NCBI RefSeq assembly: GCF_009847015.1
Contig: NZ_WVEM01000002.1
Coordinates: 186,001-250,000 of the forward strand
DNA from: Sunxiuqinia indica
GTDB lineage: Bacteria > Bacteroidota > Bacteroidia > Bacteroidales > Prolixibacteraceae
DNA: 64,000 nt
Direction: 5' to 3'
The notes under the pieces were generated by a model that saw only the letters and a list, made by a program, of their open reading frames with translations, was not told where the DNA came from and did not search any database. How positions within the stretch are numbered: the first letter of the stretch is position 1; every line of letters starts with the position of its first letter. Of the stretch, positions 35,728 to 45,349 are shown piece by piece. A program made the translations under genes and the position numbers.

Positions 35728-36360
35728 ATGAAAAAATATGTTTTACTGTCCAGCATCTTTTGTTTGCTGGTAAGTACCGTTGCTGTAGGACAAGAGTCTA
35801 CAGCCGGGTTTAAAGGTGGTATTAACCTTTCGACTTTAACCACTGATGGGAATAATGATAAAAACCTTAAAGTCGGTTTTCATGCCGGAGTATATAATAA
35901 AATACCTCTTGGCAAGTCGTTTTCTGTTCAACCTGAGTTACTATACTCAGGAAAAGGTATAAAGCTAAATTATAACGGAAGTGCTTTTGCAGATGGCGAC
36001 ACCAAGTTTAATCTCAACTATATTGAATTGCCCGTAAAACTGGTTTTTAATCTTGCCGAAGATTTTGAATTTCAGTTTGGCCCTTATGTTGCCTATTTAG
36101 TGAATGCCAATGTTGATACAGATGCTGACGTTCTTAATTTTTGGCAAATTAATTCTGAAGATGAAATCGACCGCGATCGCTTCAAATCGTTGGATTATGG
36201 TGTTTCTCTTGGACTGGGATTCGACCTGGATGCTTTGATATTTGGGTTTAACTATAATCTTGGATTAACGCAAGTAGCGAAGGATGATGATCTCTCTTAT
36301 GACGTGCTTGGAGACGCAAAAAATTCTGTCATTCAAGTATATGCAGGACTTAGATTTTAA
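35728..36360 (+). CDS. PorT-like outer-membrane beta-barrel protein
   Basis: A 210-residue protein with signal peptide MKKYVLLSSIFCLLVSTVAVGQ. The opening AGFKGGINLSTL, then GFHAGVYNKIPLGKSFSVQPELLYSGKG and LNYIELPVKLVFNL, are diagnostic of the OMP_b-brl_2/PorT family; the C-terminus ends VIQVYAGLRF with the terminal Phe typical of barrels. It has no known enzymatic activity. It starts 25 nt after the OmpA-type gene and is likely co-transcribed with it and with the DUF1328 gene. Confidence 0.88.
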   Translation: MKKYVLLSSIFCLLVSTVAVGQESTAGFKGGINLSTLTTDGNNDKNLKVGFHAGVYNKIPLGKSFSVQPELLYSGKGIKLNYNGSAFADGDTKFNLNYIELPVKLVFNLAEDFEFQFGPYVAYLVNANVDTDADVLNFWQINSEDEIDRDRFKSLDYGVSLGLGFDLDALIFGFNYNLGLTQVAKDDDLSYDVLGDAKNSVIQVYAGLRF

Positions 36361-36381
36361 AATCACTTTAAAAAATTATTT

Positions 36382-36549
36382 ATGTTACGTTTAGTTATTA
36401 TCTTTTTATTAGTTGCATTAGTTGCTGCATTGTTTGGTTTTGGAGGAATTGCGGCAGGAGCAGCTGAAATTGCAAAAATAATCTTTTACATTTTTATTGT
36501 CCTTCTGTTATTATCCTTAATTGCAGGTGGTTTCAGGGGGTGGAAATAG
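36382..36549 (+). CDS. Small DUF1328 (YtjA-like) membrane protein
   Basis: A 55-residue frame, ATG at 36382 and TAG at 36547-36549, starting 21 nt after the PorT-like stop. The first helix is MLRLVIIFLLVALVAALFGF, then GGIAAGAAEIAKIIFYIFIV and LLLLSLIAGGF with the final RGWK. The two-helix pattern with GGIAAGAAEIAK is the signature of DUF1328, a small inner-membrane family often found beside stress genes. Its function is unknown. It is followed by a strong terminator and so closes the operon. Confidence 0.88.
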   Translation: MLRLVIIFLLVALVAALFGFGGIAAGAAEIAKIIFYIFIVLLLLSLIAGGFRGWK

Positions 36550-36582
36550 ATCTCCAATAATAAGTAATAGGTGTTTTTTTCG

Positions 36583-36621
36583 ACAGGGGTTCTCAATTAT
36601 TGAGAGCCTCTGTTTTTTTTT
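36583..36621 (+). terminator. Intrinsic terminator of the OmpA-PorT-DUF1328 run
   Basis: A 14-bp stem (ACAGGGGTTCTCAA with TTGAGAGCCTCTGT, two G-U pairs), loop TTA, then nine T on the plus strand. Confidence 0.88.
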
Positions 36622-36642
36622 GTAAATGGGGACGATTGGGGA

Positions 36643-36843
36643 TTAATCTTCCATTTCTTTTAGAATATTCTCAACCTCGGTCTCCGTTTTGTGAAGCTTG
36701 TCTTTGCAAAGCTTAATGAGTGTTGATACTCTTTTTACTTTGGTTGACAATTCATCCACATCGAGTTCTTCATTTTCAATTTTTTCAAGAATCTCATCAA
36801 TCTCGTTCACTGCTTCCTGATAGGTTGGTTTTTTTGCTGCCAT
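36643..36843 (-). CDS. xseB: Exodeoxyribonuclease VII small subunit
   Basis: A 66-residue protein, normal for XseB, with TYQEAVNEIDEILEKIENEELDVDELSTKVKRVSTLIKLCKDKL, a two-helix bundle. Several small subunits coat one XseA in the exonuclease that degrades single-stranded DNA in both directions. It starts 5 nt after the xseA stop. Confidence 0.93.
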   Translation of the reverse strand: MAAKKPTYQEAVNEIDEILEKIENEELDVDELSTKVKRVSTLIKLCKDKLHKTETEVENILKEMED

Positions 36844-36848
36844 AGCTC

Positions 36849-38288
36849 TTATTTTTTTGTGATTTTACTTTTTACTTTTCCGTCTGATAATTGGGTTTCT
36901 ATCTCATCGCCATCGGATAATTGTTTCGTCGACTTGATTAAATGGCCTCCGCTATAAGTTAAACTGTATCCTCGTTTCAATACGCTTTTAGGATCCATCA
37001 AACGAACTTGCCCTTCAAAATTAGTCAGTTTGTTTTCTTCTTCCTTTAACGTGTTTTTAAGGCGAATTTTAAAAAGCTCTTGCGATTGGGTCAACTGGTT
37101 ACGCTTAATTCTGAACTGTCGTTGCATAAAAAAATGGAGGTTGTCCAATTTGCGATTCAATTGATAGTTTTGCTCATTGATGTGAGCGACCCCTAATTTT
37201 TCAATCAGATGTTTATGATCTTGTCGCTGTTGCTTTTTTGCTGCGAGAAATGCTGGTATTGATTTTTCTAGTCTGAAATTCGTCAGGTTAAACCGATTAT
37301 TTTCCTCGCTAACCAATTCGCGCACCCCTTGAGTTAATTTTTGCATCGAGCTTTTCAAAAATTCTTTTTCGGAGTGAAGCCGATCTTCAACCTGCTCTAC
37401 GAACCGTTCTTTCATTTCGTCCAGCATTTGCTCGAAGGCTGCCGCTCCACTTATCAAAAATTCAGCTACGGCTGTTGGGGTTTTCAGCTTAGTGTGAGCT
37501 ACTAAATCAACGGCTGTTTCATCTTTGTCGTGCCCAATTCCCGTTAGTACAGGTATTGGCAATTGGGTGATGTGATAGGCTAATTCGTAATGATCGAAAC
37601 TGGCCAAATCAATTTGCGCGCCTCCACCACGGATAATGACCACCAAATCAAAAAAATCTTCATATTCAAACACTTGCTCCAACGCGATGATGATGGACGC
37701 AGCCGCATCTTTCCCCTGCATGATTGCGGGAAACAGCTTCGTGTAAAAATGGATATTGTAAGCATTGTTGGCCAGCTGGTTCTGGAAGTCTTGCAGCCCG
37801 GCTGCTGTTGGTGACGAAACAATCGCAATTCGCTGGGGCACCAGCGGAAGTTCCAGCTCCTTATTCATATCAACCACACCATCTTCTTCGAGCTGAAGCA
37901 GAATTTCACGTCGCTTACGAGCCATGTCGCCCATCGTGTAGGTGGGATCAATATCCCGAATATTCAGGCTCAATCCGTACATCGGGTGAAACTCCACTTT
38001 GGCGCTGACGAGTACTTTTAACCCCTCTGAAAAAGTCTGCCCCGTTGTGGTTTCAAAGAACGGTTTCAGCATGCGAAACGTATACGACCAAATGGTTGCC
38101 CGACAACGAGCGACGACATTCTTTGTGGCTTCATCAATGTCAACCAATTCCAGATAACAATGGCCGGTACGGTTCTGATTAAGTTCGCTGATCTCAGCTT
38201 TTATCCACAACAGGTTGGGGAAAGCATCATCAAGTTGCTCTTTTATTTGATTGTTGAGTTCCGAAAGAGTGAGCTGTGCTGCCGTCAT
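36849..38288 (-). CDS. xseA: Exodeoxyribonuclease VII large subunit
   Basis: A 479-residue nuclease. The OB-fold N-domain (about 6-110: LTLSELNNQIKEQLDDAFPNLWIKAEIS-like) is followed by the catalytic domain (about 125-330) with LVPQRIAIVSSPTAAGLQDF, VVIIRGGGAQIDLASFDHYELA and PVLTGIGHDKDETAVDLVAHTKLKTPTAVAEFL, then long coiled coils that bind XseB. The C-terminal RGYSLTYSGGHLIKS segment is also standard. It lies 3 nt after the subtilase gene and 5 nt before xseB. Confidence 0.95.
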   Translation of the reverse strand: MTAAQLTLSELNNQIKEQLDDAFPNLLWIKAEISELNQNRTGHCYLELVDIDEATKNVVARCRATIWSYTFRMLKPFFETTTGQTFSEGLKVLVSAKVEFHPMYGLSLNIRDIDPTYTMGDMARKRREILLQLEEDGVVDMNKELELPLVPQRIAIVSSPTAAGLQDFQNQLANNAYNIHFYTKLFPAIMQGKDAAASIIIALEQVFEYEDFFDLVVIIRGGGAQIDLASFDHYELAYHITQLPIPVLTGIGHDKDETAVDLVAHTKLKTPTAVAEFLISGAAAFEQMLDEMKERFVEQVEDRLHSEKEFLKSSMQKLTQGVRELVSEENNRFNLTNFRLEKSIPAFLAAKKQQRQDHKHLIEKLGVAHINEQNYQLNRKLDNLHFFMQRQFRIKRNQLTQSQELFKIRLKNTLKEEENKLTNFEGQVRLMDPKSVLKRGYSLTYSGGHLIKSTKQLSDGDEIETQLSDGKVKSKITKK

Positions 38289-38291
38289 ACT

Positions 38292-39929
38292 CTAATTGAC
38301 CTTTATCAGTTTGATTACCGTACTCTCGGTATTTGTTTCAATTTTTAGCAGAATTAATCCGGCAGGCAAGTTAGCCAAATTCGGTAAAAAAATAGAAGGC
38401 GCATATTGAAAAACTTGCTTGTAAAGGCAATTACCAAGAGCCGAAAAAAAGCTGATGGTGATTTCACCTATCGGTTGTGGAGTGGTCTGAAATAAATAGA
38501 TGCTCTCACGAAAAGGATTTGGCAAAGCTGTCCATTTGTCGATTTTAGCATGCGGATCGTCTGGACGAAGAAATAGATTGGCCAACTGAAAATTAGGTAT
38601 TCCATAGCCCAGCGTGTCGTTGGGAGACGCATATTGCGAGGCACTTTTTTCGAGTGCTTCTTTTATTTCCAGGTTGGTTGCTTCGGGGTGTGCCTGCCAC
38701 AAGCAGGCTGCCATTCCGGCCAGCACCGGCGATGCGAAAGAAGTGCCATTTGACGGGCCGATACTTCCATCCGTTTTTTGCAGAATGGTTCCCCAGCCAA
38801 CTGCTGCGAGATTCGGTTTTACGTCGCCATCGGCACTTGGGCCTAAAGAGCTAAACGGAGCCCAAATGCTATCGTTATTAACTGCCCCAACACCAATTAC
38901 CACGTCTCCATCCGAAGGGGCAACCAAATATTTCCAAGGATTATCAGCTTCGTTTCCTGCGCTGGAAAATACCAGCATGCCTTTTTCTACCGCAATGTTT
39001 GCTGCTTTCGTAATTCGGGTGGTGTTTCCGTCCATCTCAGCATAGCTGTGATTCATATTCGGGTCATCAAAGGTTGTATAACCCAGCGAAGAATTAATGA
39101 CATCGCAGCCGGCACTGTCAGCCCATTCTGCAGCCGCTACCCAATTGTCTTCTTCAATCAGGTATTCGGTTGCTCCATCTTCGCTGCGCAGCAAATAGTA
39201 CGATGCTTTGGGAGCGGTTCCAATTAATTCATTTTTGACATATCCTCCCATTGTTGAAAGTACATTCGTGCCATGGGTGTGTGCCAGAAAAACGTCACCT
39301 CCGGGATCGACAAAATCTTTGGTTCCCAGTATTCGGTTTTCGCCCCACAGTTGCTCGAAAGCCGGTAACTCATCGACTTTATAAAAGCCGGCATCTAAAA
39401 CAGCAATGTACATGCCTTCGCCCTGATAGCCGAGTGCATGCAGCAGTTGCCCGTTAAACAGTTGCAGTTGGTGGTAAGAAGAACCGTAGTCTGTGATGTT
39501 AATTTCATTGAGTTGATGCTCGGTTTGAAATTTATTGCGAGCTGATTTCAAGAAAATACCGGGTTTGGTGAGTTCAGAAAAGGCAATGAAATTCAGGTTC
39601 TGCCTGATTTGTTCGTAAATGGATTTGGTTGCTCGAATGGTTGCTCCATTCAGCCATTTCGATGTATGAATGATTTCTGCTCCCTGCTCTTGCAGCTGTT
39701 GCAGGTAGTTGACCGACACCGGCAAATCACGTTCATCAATCGCAATGTTTTGTTTTTGACGACGTTCAATTGCGCGCGGCGATAAAAATTGTTCCGGCTG
39801 ACTGATGCTAAAAACTGTCCCCGACTTGTCTTCAAATTGTATCCAGTAGAAGTTTTCGACTTCATTTTGAGCCACTAGGTTTCCTGTCAGCATGATTAGG
39901 GAAGCAATAAACAAACAGGATTTTAACAT
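38292..39929 (-). CDS. Secreted subtilisin-like serine protease (S8) with T9SS-like C-terminal domain
   Basis: A 545-residue protein with signal peptide MLKSCLFIASLIMLTGNLVA. A propeptide-like region (about 22-145, with SPRAIERRQKQNI) precedes the S8 domain: Asp179 in AVLDAGF, His219 in THGTNV, the oxyanion Asn in VINSSLGY (about 279) and Ser397 in GTSFASP. The last ~80 residues (ALPNPFRESIYLFQ ... IGEITISFFSALGNCLYKQ ... GLILLKIETNTESTVIKLIKVN) look like a type IX secretion sorting domain, so export to the surface or medium is likely. It is 3 nt from xseA; a functional link is not apparent. Confidence 0.9.
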   Translation of the reverse strand: MLKSCLFIASLIMLTGNLVAQNEVENFYWIQFEDKSGTVFSISQPEQFLSPRAIERRQKQNIAIDERDLPVSVNYLQQLQEQGAEIIHTSKWLNGATIRATKSIYEQIRQNLNFIAFSELTKPGIFLKSARNKFQTEHQLNEINITDYGSSYHQLQLFNGQLLHALGYQGEGMYIAVLDAGFYKVDELPAFEQLWGENRILGTKDFVDPGGDVFLAHTHGTNVLSTMGGYVKNELIGTAPKASYYLLRSEDGATEYLIEEDNWVAAAEWADSAGCDVINSSLGYTTFDDPNMNHSYAEMDGNTTRITKAANIAVEKGMLVFSSAGNEADNPWKYLVAPSDGDVVIGVGAVNNDSIWAPFSSLGPSADGDVKPNLAAVGWGTILQKTDGSIGPSNGTSFASPVLAGMAACLWQAHPEATNLEIKEALEKSASQYASPNDTLGYGIPNFQLANLFLRPDDPHAKIDKWTALPNPFRESIYLFQTTPQPIGEITISFFSALGNCLYKQVFQYAPSIFLPNLANLPAGLILLKIETNTESTVIKLIKVN

Positions 39930-39990
39930 CGCTTATCTTTCAATTTTGTTACATCAGGCAAATTTGAGGTTATCACGTAACACCAATCAA

Positions 39991-40797
39991 TTATCGCGGA
40001 AGAATATTATTCTTTTGCATGTATTGCATTGGATCGTTCATGAATTTTTCGGGATCAACCAATTTGCTTTTGTTTTTCTCCAACTCGTTGAACTTTAGTT
40101 GCTGAATACTATCTAAAACCATTGGATTCATCAGGATTCCCATGTCGTAAATAAGCGAATGTGAAAAGTCGCCATTTGGATGATAATAATTCCACGCTTT
40201 ATCTCGTAATCCCATTGTATAAAAAGCATCTAATTCAAGTTTTCCGTCTTGGTAATAAACTTTACACGTGCCTTCTCGTTTGGCATTTTTCATCATGCAC
40301 TCCATGTAAGGTTTGCCGTTTTTGAAATACGCACGGTAAACACCATCTTTCAAATCATATTTAAACGATGTTTGTTCAAAAAGTTCGCCAGTTGGATAAT
40401 AGGTTTTTGAGATTCCATGTTTCAGGTTGTTGAGATATTCTTCTTCAGAAACCAGTTGACCTTTCTGAAAGAATTTCCAGAGGCCAGTTTTCAGCTGTCC
40501 AATATATTGGCCTTCAGCCATCAATTTCCCTTTAAGGTCATACAACTCAGCTTTTACCGTATCCGATTTTTCGGGATAGAACAATTTGGCTTTTAAAAAC
40601 CCGCTGGTATGATAGCGTTTAAATTCACCAACGGGTTTATCATTTTTAAAATTTCCTTCGTAGATTTTGGTGCCATTGGGCAATTGTTTCATCCAGAAAC
40701 CTTGCTTTTGCCCTTTTTCGTCTGTCTGATTGATGGAGTCCTGTGCATAACCTGTTTTCAGGAATACTAAGACGAGTAGCATTAAAATAATTTTCAT
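39991..40797 (-). CDS. Exported MORN/YwqK-like repeat protein
   Basis: 268 residues from ATG 40797 (MKIILMLLVLVFLKTGYAQ signal peptide; an in-frame ATG 10 codons earlier gives no signal). It carries at least seven YwqK/MORN-type strands of the form NG....GxY.....G (QGFWMKQLPNGTKIYEG, TGLWKFFQKGQLVSEEEY, HGISKTYYPTGELFEQTSF, DGVYRAYFKNGKPYMECMM). The family name toxin-antitoxin YwqK is misleading here; such proteins in Bacteroidota are exported and uncharacterised. It lies next to the trehalose gene but on its own. Confidence 0.82.
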   Translation of the reverse strand: MKIILMLLVLVFLKTGYAQDSINQTDEKGQKQGFWMKQLPNGTKIYEGNFKNDKPVGEFKRYHTSGFLKAKLFYPEKSDTVKAELYDLKGKLMAEGQYIGQLKTGLWKFFQKGQLVSEEEYLNNLKHGISKTYYPTGELFEQTSFKYDLKDGVYRAYFKNGKPYMECMMKNAKREGTCKVYYQDGKLELDAFYTMGLRDKAWNYYHPNGDFSHSLIYDMGILMNPMVLDSIQQLKFNELEKNKSKLVDPEKFMNDPMQYMQKNNILPR

Positions 40798-40953
40798 GTG
40801 TTTATAATTGTTTATTTTTTGCAACACATGGAACTCGCTTTAAGTAATCATGCTCCTGCGTGTGACTATTTTTACATGCTCGTTTCATCATAACTTTATC
40901 TGAAAGCTTAAAACTACACCATTTTTTAGAAAAACTGACGAAATGACTTTTTG

Positions 40954-43164
40954 TTATTCAGCTCCCAATGATTTCAGTAAGTTGCGTACCGATTTTACAG
41001 ACTCCACTTTGTAGGAAGCTTCTGTTTTTTTCAACCCTACTTTTATCGTATAGGCCGATTCAGGAAGTTCGCGGAACATGTACTCATCGGTCCAGTCGTC
41101 GCCCATAGCAAGAATAAAGTCGTAGTCGTCATCTCCTAAAAAGCGCTGAGCTGCGATGCCTTTGTTTATTCCTCCGGCTTTTACTTCAATGACTTTATTC
41201 CCTTCCATAATTTCCAGATTATGGTTGGCAATCATATTTCGAAGCTCATCCTTCAACTCGTTGGCTCTCAGTTCTCCTTGTTCAGGCTCTGCGTTCCGAT
41301 AGTGCCAAACCAGCGAGTAGTTCTTTTCTTCAATAAAAGTTCCCGGTGTACGGTCAACAAAGTTCTCCAACAATGGTCGGATTGTTGGTTTCCATGTACT
41401 ACTTATATTGTCGAGCATTTTCCAGTCTTCACCAATTTTCTTAAGCCAAACCCCATGTTCAACAATTAAATTAACCTTGTGATTTCCCAGCCATTTTTCA
41501 AGTGTTTCCCGGTCGCGTCCACTAATTATAGTGACGGTGTTTTTTTCATTCTCTTCCAACTTGGTAATTAGTTTGTGCAACTCTTCATCGGGGCTTGCTG
41601 CTTGTGGATCGTTATTAAACCCAACGAGCGTTCCATCGTAATCGAGAAATATGGCGCGTTTTTTTGCTGAAGCGAATTTTTCAACCAATTCTTTGCTTAA
41701 ACTTGAGGTAATTCTTTTAGCCAGAAAGTGCTGTTGAATTCCTTCAACTTTTTTCAAGCCTTTTATAAATTCACCTGACCATTTAAATACATCGTACCTT
41801 CGAATTCGCGATTGTAAGTATTTCATTCTCCTTCGTTGCTCGTCCAATGGCATCGTTAATGCTTGGTTAATGCTGTCTGCAATTTCATCTTCGTTGTTCG
41901 GATTGATGATGATTGCCTCACCCAATTCTTTTACCGCTCCCGCCATCTCGCTAATAACCAACACGCCACTTTGATTCACTCTGCACGCAATATATTCTTT
42001 AGCAACCAGGTTCATTCCATCGCGCACCGGTGTAATTAGTGCCACATCGGAAGTGCTGTACAGTTCAATCAGGTTTTCAAACGGTAGCGAACGATAGAAA
42101 TACCAGACTGGAGTGTAGTTCACATCACCGTATTGTCCATTAATCCGTCCAACAAGCTCATCAATTTCACTTTTTAATAGTTTGTATTGCTCTACTTCGT
42201 CGCGCGAAGGAACAACCAGCATAATGAGCGAAACCTGATTCCTGAACTCAGGATATTTATTTAGAAATTTTTCAAAAGCATGTAGCCTGTTTGGAATTCC
42301 CTTGGTATAATCCAGTCGATCAATCGATAAAATCAGCTTTCGGTCGGGCGATACCAGAAAATATTTTTCTAACTCTCGATGGAGCTCTGACTTTTCTTGC
42401 AGCGATTTATGAGTAATGTCCTTGGCCAGATTTTCAAATTTATCGTAGTCAATTCCCATTGGAAAAGCATCTGCCAAAATAATCCGATCCTCAAGATGAA
42501 TCTCGTTGAAAGAAATTTCGTACCCCAACAATCGCCTCACTGAACTGAAAAAATGTCGTTCGTAATCATAAGTATGAAACCCGATCAGGTCGGAACCAAG
42601 CATTCCTTTAATTAACTCATTACGCCAAGGCAAAATGCGGAACACTTCGAATGAAGGAAACGGTATGTGAAGGAAAAAACCGATTGTAACATTTGGTTTA
42701 ACTGACTTGATCATTTCGGGTACCAAGAGCAGCTGATAGTCGTGGATCCAGACAATGTCACCATCATCTACGGTTTCAAGTGCTTTTTGTGCAAACTTCT
42801 GGTTGACTTTTTTATAGGCTTCCCAGTAGTCTGGATTGTAATCGCAGAACTGTGCGAAGTAATGAAAGAGAGGCCAGATAACATTATTGCTAAAGCCTTC
42901 ATAATAGAGATTGATTTCTTCTTTGCTTAAATGAACGGCAAGGCAGTCTTCGGTAACCAGTTTGTCGTCAATTTCAACAATTTCGTCTTCTGTCAGGTCG
43001 TCTTTTGCTAGGCCGGGCCAACCGATCCATTTTCCTCCATATTCTTTATAGATGGATCTCATTCCGGTAGCTAATCCTCCTACGCTTGGAGATAGTTCAA
43101 ATGATTCTTCTTCTCTGCTTATACTTAGTGGCAATCGGTTTGATACGATGTGAATTTTGCTCAT
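40954..43164 (-). CDS. otsAB: Bifunctional trehalose-6-phosphate synthase/phosphatase
   Basis: A 736-residue fusion. Residues 1-~470 are a GT20 synthase (SNRLPLSI, SVGGLATGM, WIHDYQLLLVPEM, GFFLHIPFPSFEVFRILPWR, LSIDRLDYTKGIPNRL, VRDGMNLVAKEYIACR). Residues ~485-735 are a HAD phosphatase (FLDYDGTLVGF, TIISGRDRETLEKWL, KGIAAQRFLGDDD, ILAMGDDWTDEYMF). It makes trehalose-6-phosphate from a nucleotide-glucose and glucose-6-phosphate, then removes the phosphate. It is divergent from the GH15 gene, with a shared regulatory region. Trehalose serves osmo- or desiccation protection. Confidence 0.94.
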   Translation of the reverse strand: MSKIHIVSNRLPLSISREEESFELSPSVGGLATGMRSIYKEYGGKWIGWPGLAKDDLTEDEIVEIDDKLVTEDCLAVHLSKEEINLYYEGFSNNVIWPLFHYFAQFCDYNPDYWEAYKKVNQKFAQKALETVDDGDIVWIHDYQLLLVPEMIKSVKPNVTIGFFLHIPFPSFEVFRILPWRNELIKGMLGSDLIGFHTYDYERHFFSSVRRLLGYEISFNEIHLEDRIILADAFPMGIDYDKFENLAKDITHKSLQEKSELHRELEKYFLVSPDRKLILSIDRLDYTKGIPNRLHAFEKFLNKYPEFRNQVSLIMLVVPSRDEVEQYKLLKSEIDELVGRINGQYGDVNYTPVWYFYRSLPFENLIELYSTSDVALITPVRDGMNLVAKEYIACRVNQSGVLVISEMAGAVKELGEAIIINPNNEDEIADSINQALTMPLDEQRRRMKYLQSRIRRYDVFKWSGEFIKGLKKVEGIQQHFLAKRITSSLSKELVEKFASAKKRAIFLDYDGTLVGFNNDPQAASPDEELHKLITKLEENEKNTVTIISGRDRETLEKWLGNHKVNLIVEHGVWLKKIGEDWKMLDNISSTWKPTIRPLLENFVDRTPGTFIEEKNYSLVWHYRNAEPEQGELRANELKDELRNMIANHNLEIMEGNKVIEVKAGGINKGIAAQRFLGDDDYDFILAMGDDWTDEYMFRELPESAYTIKVGLKKTEASYKVESVKSVRNLLKSLGAE

Positions 43165-43455
43165 AACAGTTTTTATTTGGGTCTATTTATTGCTATCTGA
43201 TTAATGTTTTCCTTCCTATTTACCAACACATTTTTTAATTAATTGTTGTAAAATTGACATTATTGAACCCCGAATGTAAAGAAGCGGATGTTCTTGACTC
43301 ATATTTGAGACATTTTCGGTTATAAAATTTATATTAGCGGCTCAATTAGCCTTTCTGAGTGCTTCTAGCTACTTTAAAGGTTGTTTTATTTTCTCAAGTT
43401 ATCAAAATATTTTGGAATTAAATCCATCCTTTTTGATGATGTTTAACATTCGTCT

Positions 43456-45291
43456 ATGAAGAATTTGAATTACGGGGTTATTGGAAACTGCAGAAGTGCT
43501 GCTTTGGTTTCAGAAGATGGATCGGTTGACTGGCTTTGTTTGCCACAATTTGATTCCTCTTCGGTTTTCGCAAATTTATTGGATGAGAACAAGGGAGGAA
43601 GCTTTAAAATTATCCCTGATAAACCTGAAAATATTACTCAGAGTTACATTCCACAAACAAATATCTTAAAAACTCGGTTTCAATGCGAAGATGGGGTATT
43701 TGAAGTGCGAGACTTTATGCCAAGGTATGAAAATCCCAATAGCGGAGGGCATTATACTCCACCCGATATTGTTCGCTATTTTAAATGGATTGAAGGTGAA
43801 CCATCATTTAAAGTGTTGTACGATCCGAAGTTGGAATATGCAAAAAATGAGACCAATAATTTCGTAGAACAAGGATGTGAGAACGAGAAAAATGGAAGTT
43901 GTTACATCAAATCGCACACGTCCAGCGGAACTTACGATTCCTTATATTTATACTCTAGCTTCGATTATCCGGACATTTTGGAGCAAAGGTCAATCCGGTT
44001 GATGAAGGATGAATATTGCATGTTAAGCTATAATCAAAAGTTACTTCCACAAGATACCCGACGGGCAAAGCTGAAATTGGAACGGACTAAAGTCTATTGG
44101 CTAAATTGGGTTGAACGAACCACCTCGTTCCGTGTCTATGGTGATCTTATTGTTCGTAGTGCGCTTACTCTTAAGATGTTGAGTTATGCTAAGAGTGGTG
44201 CAATCCTGGCGGCATTAACCACCTCTCTGCCTGAGACTATTGGCGAGGAACGAAACTGGGATTATCGATTCTGCTGGATTCGCGATGGCTCAATGGTTGT
44301 TAAAATCATGACTTCTCTGGGACACTATAACCTGGCCAATCAATATCTTCGTTTTATCATCGACATACTTCCAGACAAGGATGAGAAGATGCAAATCATG
44401 TATGGGATTAACGGAGAAAAGAAATTAAAAGAGTACGAATTATCACATCTTGAAGGGTATGAAGGATCAGTTCCGGTGCGGATTGGAAATGCTGCATACC
44501 GACAAAAGCAAAATGATATTTACGGTATTTTGCTGGATGTGATTCATCAGCAACTGGAGATTTATGACATTACCCTGGAGCATAGCGAAGACCTTTGGAC
44601 CATTGTGCGAAACATTATTAAAGTTGTAGAAAACAATTGGAGAAAACCTGATCGTGGGATTTGGGAAATCAGAAGTGAAAATAAACATTTCACCTTTAGC
44701 AAGGTGTTATGCTGGACTGCTCTCGATCGTGCTGTTAAGATTGCCTCGCTCTTGCAACGCGGATTGTATGCCAAGAAGTGGTCGGTGTTGAGGGATAAAA
44801 TTCACAAAGACATTATGAAAAAGGCCTGGAACGAAGAACGGCAGGCCTTTACTCAAGCTTACGGATCCAAAGACTTGGATGCTTCTGTTTTGCTGATGGA
44901 ATCGTATGGTTTTATTAATGCAACCGATCAGAAGTATGTGACCACTGTACTGGCTATTCAAGAGGATCTGGAACAGGATGGCCTGATGTACCGCTACCGC
45001 AATCAGGATGATTTTGGAACACCAAAATCGGCTTTTACTATTTGTTCTTTTTGGCTAACCAATGCTCTTTTTAAAATAGGAAGAAAGGAAGAAGCCATCA
45101 AGAAATTCCATCAACTGCTGGGGTATTCAAACCATTTGGGCTTGTTTAGTGAGGATCTGGATTTTAAAACCAAGCGGATGCTTGGAAATTTCCCACAGGC
45201 ATATTCTCACTTAGCAATAATTGAAACAGCAATGACGGTTTCGGGGTCGCAGCTGACCGATGAAGAAATCATTAAAGAATATATTCATTAA
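43456..45291 (+). CDS. GH15 family glycoside hydrolase, glucoamylase/trehalase-like
   Basis: A 611-residue cytosolic enzyme with no signal peptide. The N-terminal super-sandwich (YGVIGNCRSAALVSEDGSVDWLCLPQFDSSSVFA) is followed by the (alpha/alpha)6 barrel: ERNWDYRFCWIRDGSM (about 272-287), GYEGSVPVRIGNAA (about 335-348), RGIWEIRSENKHFTFSKVLCWTALDRA with the likely catalytic Glu (GIWEIR), and FPQAYSHLAIIETA near the end. GH15 members of this cytosolic form act as trehalases or glucan 1,4-hydrolases. It is divergent from otsAB, which makes trehalose turnover the likely role. Confidence 0.88.
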   Translation: MKNLNYGVIGNCRSAALVSEDGSVDWLCLPQFDSSSVFANLLDENKGGSFKIIPDKPENITQSYIPQTNILKTRFQCEDGVFEVRDFMPRYENPNSGGHYTPPDIVRYFKWIEGEPSFKVLYDPKLEYAKNETNNFVEQGCENEKNGSCYIKSHTSSGTYDSLYLYSSFDYPDILEQRSIRLMKDEYCMLSYNQKLLPQDTRRAKLKLERTKVYWLNWVERTTSFRVYGDLIVRSALTLKMLSYAKSGAILAALTTSLPETIGEERNWDYRFCWIRDGSMVVKIMTSLGHYNLANQYLRFIIDILPDKDEKMQIMYGINGEKKLKEYELSHLEGYEGSVPVRIGNAAYRQKQNDIYGILLDVIHQQLEIYDITLEHSEDLWTIVRNIIKVVENNWRKPDRGIWEIRSENKHFTFSKVLCWTALDRAVKIASLLQRGLYAKKWSVLRDKIHKDIMKKAWNEERQAFTQAYGSKDLDASVLLMESYGFINATDQKYVTTVLAIQEDLEQDGLMYRYRNQDDFGTPKSAFTICSFWLTNALFKIGRKEEAIKKFHQLLGYSNHLGLFSEDLDFKTKRMLGNFPQAYSHLAIIETAMTVSGSQLTDEEIIKEYIH

Positions 45292-45349
45292 TTGCTATAA
45301 ACCAAGTACGGATTTGTTTTCGATGACTTAGCGAAACCAATCAATCTCG

